From assembly GCA_949987705.1 (NCBI GenBank), contig OX465281.1:193117112-193181111 (forward strand): a stretch of DNA of 64,000 bases. Direction: 5' to 3'. The stretch's first letter is position 1. Each line of letters starts with the position of its first letter. Shown here one piece after another: positions 56,188 through 64,000 of the stretch. Source of the DNA: Thereva unica. Lineage: Eukaryota; Arthropoda; Insecta; Diptera; Therevidae. Made by a program: the position numbers and the translations under genes. The notes below the pieces were generated by a model. It did no database searches. It saw nothing but the letters and a program-made list of their open reading frames with translations, and was not told where the DNA came from.

Positions 56188-59100
56188 TCAATGGGACAGG
56201 CATGCATATGCGCCTCGTGCCTTATTTACTCTGGAACTTACGTCTTCTTCTGCCCCACCATTTTCGGTAATAATGCTACCGAGGTAGCAGAATTTATTTA
56301 CCAGTTCCACGTCACGGTTATTCAGCGCTGTCCGCTCAATAGTGTTTGCATTTATCCGCACTTCTTTAGTTTTAGTCGGATTTAGCCTTAAGCCGGCTGG
56401 ACTACTTTCTGTTGCCAAATTGTTTAACATGTTTTTGAGGTCCTGGTGTCTGTGGGCCAGCAAACAGATATCATCGGCGTAGTCGAGATCCTTAAGGCGG
56501 CTTAGCAAACCCCATTGTATGCCGCCTGTTCTATTATCTAGAGCGCCGACAAGGATGTCATTTATTACTATAAGAAATAGTAAAGGCGATGGTAGGCATC
56601 CTTGTCGTACTCCTGAGCTCACCTCAAAGCTTTCGGATAATATTCCATTACGGAGAACTCTGCATTTGGAATTTTAGTATAGGGTCTTTATAAGTTCTAT
56701 AATTTTATCAGACAGTCCGCGTCTCCATAGTGCCTGCCATATAAAGCTCCTATTAACCGAGTCGAACGCTTTCTCATAGTCTAACAAAGCAAGGTAAATG
56801 GGGTATCGTTATTCAGTAGACTGCTCCACTATGATTCTCATGGTGTTAAACTGGTCTATGCCCGAGCGGCCTTTTCTGAATCCGGCCAGTTGTCGTCTAA
56901 TCGTTCGGACTACTGCCTCTCTCATCCTAGATAGTAATATATGGGACAAAATTTTGCCCACAGTAGATAATAAACAGATGCCTCTCCAGTTGTCGCATAT
57001 TGTTAGGTCCCCCTTTTTTGGTATTTTGACTATGATATCTTCCGTCCAATCCTCCGGAAAGGAACTATTCCATGCTATTTCTAGAATTGGCTGAAGCGCA
57101 TCTGCTATGAGGCTTGAGTCGGCTTTCAACAATTCTGGCGAGATGCCATCTTTCCCAGCTGCTTTATCATTGGCCATTGCATGAATTGCGGTTACTATTT
57201 CCGTCTTGGATGGGGCCCCGAGTGGCGATTCTTATTGGCTGTGCATTGTTGCTGTTTTCCTGTTCCCGTGTAAGTGTACCATTCAGGGCGGCGAAGAAGT
57301 AATCTCTCCATCTTTGGAGCTGCTCCTCGTCGCTGCACAGCAGCCTTCCATCCGCACTCTTAACGGCATGCTTTTTACTAGAGTGCTTTCCCGAGAGCTG
57401 TTTAGTGATTTGGTACAGCACCTTACTGCGTTTTCCGCTTTTTCTGCGAGCTCATTTATCTGCTGCCTTTTATCACGCCGGACACTTCTCTTTACCTCCC
57501 GATGTAATTGGGAGTAGTCCCGTTCTAATTGGTGACGTCTTTCCGGGTCGTTTGTAGAGTTTACGTTATTTTTGAGGGCCCTTCTGCGTTCTATTTTTTG
57601 CCAGGTTGTGTCCGAGATCCAGTGTTGCTGGTTTCTTCGGACATAACCGATGCTCATTTCCGCAGCCGTCAATATCGCGCCCTTTGTCGTGCTCCACAAT
57701 TCTTCAATATTTGTGTCGTCAGAAACGGTTTGCTGGTTTAACAATTCTTGTAGGTTTCCAGCAAATTCCTGCTTTTTAACGCTCTCCCGCAGAAGGTCTA
57801 CGTTAAACCGTCTACGGGTTCTAGCATAATGTTGCACGTTTCTGATTGCAGCGATTTTAAGGCGAATAGTTGCTACAACCAAATGGTGGTCGCTTCCAGT
57901 ATCCGCTCCTCTGAAACTCCTGACATCCTCAAGACTAGATCCATCTGCGGCTGACGGCCACATGATCTATCTGATTTCTCGTTCTACCATCGGGCGATAC
58001 CCAGATCTCTTTGTGTATCTTCTTGTGACAAAAGGAAGTTCCACCTACCATGAGTTAGTGGGAACTACAAAAGTCAACGAAAAGCTCCCCATTGTTATTG
58101 GTAACTTGGCTTAGGCTTTGGTTTCCAATTGTGTGTTCAAGCCGATCTATGCGTTTAAGGGCCGGTTTCACAGTGCGAACTTAAGTTTTGCTTAAACTTA
58201 AGTAAATTGTGTCACTTAAGTATAACTTAAGTCAAATTCCGTTTCACAGTGCAATTTTTTCTTCTTCTTACTATTATATTTGTTTCTTACGGCGGCACTT
58301 CAATATTGTAAATTATGTACTTACAATAGCCAAACTTTACATGTAAAATTTTCTTTTAATCGCGTTTTCCTTGAAATGTACTGGAATCAACTGACATTTG
58401 AATTTTCTATGCATTCTGATTTAAGCAAAACTTAAGTCTAGAGAAATGCCTACTTAAGTTACACTTAAGTATATTTTAAGTAGCGACTGTGAAACAGGCA
58501 TCCATACTTAAGTATAACTTAAGTTAATTTTTATACTTAAGTCCGCACTGTGAAACCGGCCCTAAGTCACCCATTAAAACAATGATGTCTCCCCATGGAA
58601 TAGAGCGAAAAACCTCATTCAGTCGCATATAGAACTCGTCCTTGATGTCATCTTCGCCTCTTCAGTTGGAGCATAGCATTGGACTACCGTAGTACTTCTT
58701 AGTCTGGTACGCAGGCGCACGGTAATAATCCTCTCAGAAACTGGTGACCAGCTAATGAGGCTGGACCTGGCTTCTTTGGTGAGCATTACGCCAACACCAC
58801 TCCTACGGCTTTCAGTTTCGTTTCTACCAGAATATAAGAAGGACTCACCGTTTGGGCAGATATGTTACCCCGCATCGGGCCATCTGGTCTCGCTAAGTCC
58901 CATGATCTTGATTTTATATCGATTCATCTCGTTGAGGACTTCATCCAGCCGCCCCTCAGCAAGCAGTGTTCTCACATTCCATAATCCGATTCGTGTCCTT
59001 GTTCGAAAAGCAAAGGTCGTCGTCGTGTTGTCCATCTGGTTCCGAGGCATTGTTTGCCGATTCGTAGCAATGGTGTTTTTTATGGGAGCGGGTTGCTAAC

Positions 59101-59333
59101 CCTCAGCCCTACCGACTTAAAACTCTGTTTTGTGGCGCAGAGAGCTCGCCATTCGCCCGTCTCCCGTTAGCTGCTTACAAAGAAGTACCCCAGCGGGCAC
59201 CGCGCGGAGGTGGGATTAGGACTTGCTAACAGGTCTGCTAGGTGTTCGTCTGCAGTGACTTTTCTCGGGTCTTGACAGAAGTGACAAATCGGGTGCCACC
59301 ACTTTCCGATGTCTTTGTTAGCCGTTCGCCCCC
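56188..59333 (-). mobile_element. RTE-type LINE, copy 2, inverted 5' segment
   Basis: Minus-strand order from 59333: short 5' region, endonuclease start (RIGLWNVRTL and GLSETRWPDAG, 58865-59000), DVRSFRGADTGSDHHLVV (57920-57860), linker, RT (KAAGKDGISPELLKAD, WRGICLLSTVGKILSHILLS, QLAGFRKGRSGIDQF, SGVRQGCLPSPLLFLIVIND, LDYADDICLLA, FCYLGSIITENGG) and a stop after ARGAYACLSH at 56188. The frame breaks several times. It contains a 404-bp MITE. The missing C-terminus appears in opposite orientation at 59334-59590. Confidence 0.9.
58159..58562. mobile_element. PIF/Harbinger-like MITE inside the LINE
   Basis: GGGCCGGTTTCACAGTGCG at the left and its complement at the right are flanked by TAA (58156-58158 and 58563-58565). 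The interior is rich in ACTTAAGT repeats (for example 58184-58230 and 58430-58550). The uninserted LINE sequence would read GCGTTTAAGTCACCC. 404 bp, non-coding. Confidence 0.9.
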
Positions 59334-59590
59334 CTACCGACCAAATCAGGCGAAGGAAATGGAATTGGGGCCTAGCCAAACAGGCCCTTGACTGGTATCC
59401 ACAAGGATCTCCTCGTGTCGGAAGACCTAGAACAGCGTCAAGGTAGAAGTTTCCTATTACCAGAGGCCGCAACAACTGACAGATCCTGGTCAGAGCTGAG
59501 AGCTGTCGCGCAAATAGAGTCTGCTGGAGGGCAACTGTTTCCGCCTTATGTCCCATGACGGATTAAAGAAGCGCATAGAAGAAGGAGAAC
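59334..59590 (+). mobile_element. 3' terminal segment of the RTE-type LINE in sense orientation
   Basis: The plus strand reads RRRKWNWGLAKQALDWYPQG, PRVGRPRT, then after a frameshift NRVCWRATVSALCPMTD and a stop, the typical C-terminus of this LINE kind, followed by GGATTAAAGAAGCGCATAGA as a short tail. It begins immediately after the 5' end of the minus-strand segment, a head-to-head arrangement. Confidence 0.75.
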
Positions 59591-62500
59591 CATGTAGCTG
59601 TACCTCTAGGTGCTGCTTCAAACCCCACTCTTTCTGAAAGTCTACTGTCATTCCGAGTAAAAATAAAAAATGTGGTACACGGCTGTACTCTCCTGCAATC
59701 ATCCTTATAATGCCCTTTACATAGCCGAGGACTATGTTTCAATCACGTTTGGTGTTCTCCCGTTGTAAGGCCATAATTATTTTTACACGGGAGAAATACA
59801 AAACTATTCTTGCCTTCCTTTCCCTTTCCTCGATATTCAACCTTCCATATTGTCCAAGCCGCAACAAAAGCTAATTCCTAACTATCAAGAAATATTACAG
59901 AGAAATCATGTAGACAAAGCAGATAATGTCCCTCTACAATGCGGAGCACACACAAACACAATTATCCAAAATAATTATCTCATTTTATTCATTAAACATA
60001 AACATAGCCTTATCTTAAATAAACATCGGGTTGTTGCCCGCACGTTTTCAGTGATTGCTTTATACAAAGCTGCACACCAAAAAAAAAAAAACTAAAAACT
60101 CACCAAATAAACCCAAACTCGTCGCTTTAATGAAAATGATTCACAGTCACAAAAAACAGAACATGTCCTTAATACTTGCCTTCAACTGACTCATCCTTTC
60201 TAATTAAATTCCCTGCACTTGTATAAAAGTGTTTTGTACACCTGAAAGTACGCCGTGACTGTTTAATTTCAAAAGTGTGCGCCATAAACATTGTATCCTT
60301 AAAGTACACTCTGGTGTCGTTATTGTCGGATAGAAAATGTTATTTTGTGTTTTTTGTTTTTTAATAAGTAATTTATAGTTTGAAACAGGCACAGGAGAGA
60401 TGCGCCAGGTTGATTAATATCTTCGGTGTTTTGTGAATTCGTATTTGAACAAAGGAGAAATAAAAAATTAACCGCAAAACGTCAGAACAATAAAAAGTAG
60501 CACATCAACTATCGATTTGCCCAAACTTCCGTGCTTTTTTTGGGATAGGGGGAGTACCGTGCAGTAAAAACAAAAGACAGTAAAAGTTTATACTTGTACA
60601 TACCTTCCCCACCTCTGCACGTGCACCTTAATAGCATGAGTCCTCATAAAATATGCGATGAGCCATATCAACAACAACAAAAAGAACAACTACAACAACA
60701 ATAACAAAAAGTCCTAAGAAAAAGTTCGCCCGAAAACTTTCAATAAAACTTTCACGGGAGTCCTTCCGACAATATTCTCTTTAGTTCCGACACCCCGACA
60801 AAAATTTCTTGTGCTGCTAAATGTTGGGTTTTTGGTGTATACTGTGCTCTTTGGCATATAATCCACGTGTTTTTGAAACGTGTAATTACGCTCAATAAAA
60901 CACTAATTTCAGCTCTCAAAAGTCGGGTAGTTCAGGTGTACGATGGCTATGGCTTTAATATTAGATGAGCCGGGGCCCGGGCACAGGAGCTGCCTACTCC
61001 TAGTATGGGATCCAGGTACGTGCCAGTGTCACATCACACGCCGTTAGTATACTACTATCGACAACATTACCAAGTTTCGTGATGGCGCCCAGACACCAAA
61101 GGCATTGCGTTTTGCTGTTTGTTTTAGAATTATATTTTGCGGATAGAGTTTGGCTGTGGATATTAGGCCGCATTTCTTATTCAACCTACGCAGGCCAATA
61201 GCTTACCTGGGCTGGTTTGGCTGGTGTAGAAGGGGAGCGACAAGGCCTCGGCAAATTGCGTGCCACAACTATGGCAGCTACTGTCAACACACGGTCCTAA
61301 TAACAATCCATCACCTCCGCATAAATAAGTGCGTTGCGTTGCGTATCGGCCTGCGGGGGGTTGTTCATTTTCGTTTTTTATGTCCGGGGTTGGAAGGGGC
61401 TGTTGGCTACCCCGTCATCGTACTCCCCAACATCAGTAAGGAGCCCCGGAAGTGTGCTACTCTGGCAGTGTCGAGAGTCATGGTAGCAAATAATGAAGTG
61501 GTATACCCTTCTTCTTCTTATTCTTATTCCACTTCAATACTGCAGAGCAACCCTCCGTTATCGTTCGTTCGCCCTTCCGTCATTCATCTCCTGCTTCAAT
61601 TGGTGAACCCGGTACATAAATTATCATAAATACGACTTGTTAGCAGCCATAGTACAAACAATGAAAAGTAATTTTAATAATTTTACTCTTTTTTATTCGC
61701 ATTTTATATTATTATTAGCAAATTTATACACAAAACATCGCTAGGCATCCTGAATTAAACGAGACATTCGGCCATTCGTAATGGTCGTCATTCGTTTTTC
61801 TGTTAAACAGGGCGCGCACGCCGGCGAAATTGTCGGCGAATTAGCTGTAATAGTCGGGACATTAAAAGGCAATAAAAAGGCGTTTGCGGCGGAAATATAT
61901 TGGCCAAAATGGCAAAAATGTTAATGTGTGTGTGTGCGCGCTGCTCCTCTACTAATACTATGCATACTCCTACTACTCCTTGCTAAGCTGTACATTCTTT
62001 CGCTCCTTCCAAATGGCGATGCTATAAGGGGATAAATGGCAGAGAATTGTAGAGCAGGATGACTATGGGGGTGGTATTTTGCGCAACGAAAGTGCCTATT
62101 GCATATTGTTGTGACTCGTTGTAACATAATTATGCAAATGCTGTGATGTTTTCTAAAAATATTTTCGTAACACGTTATAGTGTATATTCACAAATCTTTT
62201 ACCACTTTAATGCTAAGCAAGTTAAGTTGGAAATTGTGCTAAAGCGGGCTTTGTATTTATAACTTGTAAAACATCCTAGTTATTTAAGGAATATTTAATG
62301 GCGAGATGTAAACTGTTATTTGCTATTGGAATTATACGTTTCGTATACTAATAGTGGGGGATGTTTGTTTGTTATGTTGATTTTAATAAATGCAGTGGGT
62401 AGTCAAATATGTTGAACTAATTTTTATATTGCGGACATGAAACGCCTACATGGGTAGGAAAAGAGAAACAGCGCTAATGAAATTAATTTAAACAGCTTCT

Positions 62501-62924
62501 GAGTCGTGCACGAAAGATATAAAAGAAATTTGAAACAGAAAAGCTACAAATTGTTTTTGGCTTATGCAAAAATCAGCCTTTGTGGCACCCTTTCCTGTTA
62601 TTTAGTCGTCTGATAGTGAATTTAATTTGAGGGCTGGAAAAGGAAAGAATAGGTTAGGAAGGAGTCTAATAGGTGCTGGAGCCGATGACGATGACATTTC
62701 TTTTTAATTCTGGAAGGTCATACGAGTTGGAACTGTGAAATACTGTTCCATAGTCGAGTTGCTGTATTTATAAAGTTCCTCTGATGCGCAAAAACGAGAG
62801 CTGTAGGGATGATTTTTATTTTTTTGAGGGGGCGGGAGGGGGGAGTCTGAATCTTTCATCGGTCGATGCGGGCATTTGTCGGGGAAGTGACTAGTTACAG
62901 ACGATAATTTCTAGCCATTTTGTC
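59591..62924. other. No recognised gene
   Basis: AT-rich at 59600-60800, with a less AT-rich stretch at 60950-61650. A 159-codon plus-strand ORF (61150-61629) lacks any domain signature and ends in a CTTCTT-repeat region; I regard it as chance. No TE terminus was recognised. Confidence 0.4.
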
Positions 62925-63105
62925 CCGGCCCTTCTGCAACGGTAGCCCTAGGGGTAAGGCGTCTGGCTACCACCCCAGAGGTCCCGGGTTCGAATCCCGA
63001 CCAGCCCCACGGTCCTTCGCCTTTTCCACTTCCTACCTACATAACTTTCCTTCTTTCTTCTTCCCTCTTTACATTCCTGATTCCTCCTGTCAAAAAAATG
63101 AGACA
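62925..63105 (+). mobile_element. tRNA-derived SINE, plus-strand copy
   Basis: Head CGGTAGCCCTAGGGGTAAGG (A-box region), CCCGGGTTCGAATCCCGACC (B box), then ACATAACTTTCCTTCTTTCT and TTTACATTCCTGATTCC, matching the minus-strand copy at 50575-50882; it ends near an A7 run. The clover-leaf is not perfect (eight-base anticodon loop), so it is a SINE, not a functional tRNA gene. Confidence 0.75.
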
Positions 63106-64000
63106 CACCTAATAATCTGACATGTGAGGCGTCGCGTCACGTGCGAGGTCGTTGCTTACTTTCTAAGAAGAGATCTGGTATTGCATAATGGTAAGGCATA
63201 ATGGATATATTGATATTGTTTTTGAAAATGCACGTTGTTTTGAAATAAATACCGTCCACTTAGTAGCCGGTAGACTCGACGTCGGTCGAGGTAAAGAAGT
63301 ATTTAAGGCGAACCGATGTTAATAAATTGGATTTGGTTTCTGTTATCATCTCTAGGTTGTCTACAAAAGAAGAGATGGATGAAGTAAAATTCTTCTTGGT
63401 AGAAGGTCTCAGCGACCAGAAATTTTTACTCCCAGCGAACGGAAGTATTAATGATCTTAGTTTGAGTAGTAGGTATGTTTAAAAACCAAAACGAAATATT
63501 AAAGCTACCATTTGCTATGGATTTTATAGAATTTAGGACAGTGATAACTCATGTTGGTTGATGATGCACCCTTTCTGAAGTATGCATGATATCTTCAGAA
63601 TAGTTTATGAAAATCTTGTTGCCAAGATGATATCTCTATATTATATCGCGTGATGTGTGTATAGTTTTTGCTGGACGAATAGAAAATACAACCGATCTGT
63701 TCTATATGGACTTTATTTTTGAAGCAGCACTAACCCACATGCGATCTCATTTTCACTTCTTTCTATCCTTAACATTGTCTCCATTTTGATTTGATTTGCT
63801 CTGATATTTTCTCTAGCATCCTCACATATCCTCACTCCATTCTAATATGTTTGGGTTCACATAGAGTGAAGAAGGTACAAAAACTTCATGTTTTTTCGTT
63901 TTTGAGGTTCTTCAATTTTACCAATATTGATTCTTGTGGCTACTTTCCACATACAAGTAGCTAGCAATTATTTAGCTCAAAGCAAAGGTCCATATCCGTC
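63106..64000. other. No recognised feature
   Basis: AT-rich sequence to the right edge; no semaphorin exon or TE terminus recognised. Confidence 0.45.

Larger units (their letters stand above)
31252..64000 (+). other. Probable first intron of the semaphorin-like gene, TE-filled, open at the right edge
   Basis: It begins with GTAAGC after the signal-peptide exon. No sequence encoding the sema domain (expected CGKLYYRTF-like start) was seen downstream on the plus strand. Nearly everything recognisable here is transposon-derived, except the thioredoxin gene at 52025-52432. The intron interpretation is inferred. Confidence 0.45.

Noticed and set aside
60909..61013. Possible host exon with AG upstream and GTACGT downstream
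   Set aside because: All three frames between the candidate splice sites contain stops or give no recognisable peptide.
61150..61629. 159-codon plus-strand ORF
   Set aside because: No domain, signal peptide or codon pattern supports it, and its end runs into a CTTCTT simple repeat.
62940..63012. Functional tRNA gene
   Set aside because: A and B boxes are good but the anticodon arm does not give a seven-base loop, and the same head plus tail recurs at 50575-50882, so it is a SINE.

Overview
The window is a piece of arthropod nuclear DNA, most likely from an insect. It is AT-rich and gene-poor, and it contains APE-type LINEs of the RTE and Jockey kinds, BEL/Pao remains, Helitrons, a mariner-type relic, tRNA-derived SINEs and many MITEs. 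One exon resembles an insect semaphorin-2. I cannot name the species. Identifications come from reading motifs without database searches; coordinates of terminal repeats and target duplications were read directly.

Layout. 1-1172: minus-strand RTE-type LINE, running off the left edge. 1212-1422: palindromic MITE. 2191-13653: large composite DNA transposon with inverted arms of about 465 bp around one minus-strand gene (13059 to 2837). The protein carries PIN/FEN1-XPG-like acidic motifs, an SGCDTTSA motif and a C-terminal Cys-rich CXC-like segment. The gene is split by two near-identical Helitrons (4095-7388 and 7532-10113), each carrying a 118-bp tandem array, and by a further insert (10114-12363). 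13.7-30.3 kb: MITEs, SINE and LINE scraps, no confident host gene.

From about 30.5 kb the plus strand looks like the start of a host gene. A signal-peptide exon (31101-31251) ending at a clean GTAAGC donor matches the start of insect semaphorin-2. No later semaphorin exon is visible, so 31252-64000 is probably a TE-filled first intron of more than 32 kb. Inside it, on the same strand, lies an intact intronless thioredoxin gene (52025-52432) with TATA-like and poly(A) signals, apparently a nested gene.

Other intron contents: BEL/Pao Pol fragment (38040-38425); Jockey LINE with a 3' hairpin (39255-40408); a 224-bp MITE opened by a 3.57-kb palindromic element with AAG target duplications and a 167-bp tandem array (41610-45409); a LINE with a nearly intact reverse transcriptase ORF (46745-49035); a decayed RTE copy (49669-50478); two SINEs; a mariner-type relic (55352-56028); and an RTE copy (56188-59590) whose inverted-5'/sense-3' arrangement suggests twin priming. 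Several MITEs share GC-starting termini and 3-bp, mostly TAA, target duplications, as in PIF/Harbinger.

The most unusual item is the 2.2-13.7 kb element: a TIR-bounded transposon whose only visible gene is a PIN/FEN-like nuclease with a Cys-rich tail. Its ancestral reading frame is restored across one Helitron when that insertion is removed at the A|T site.
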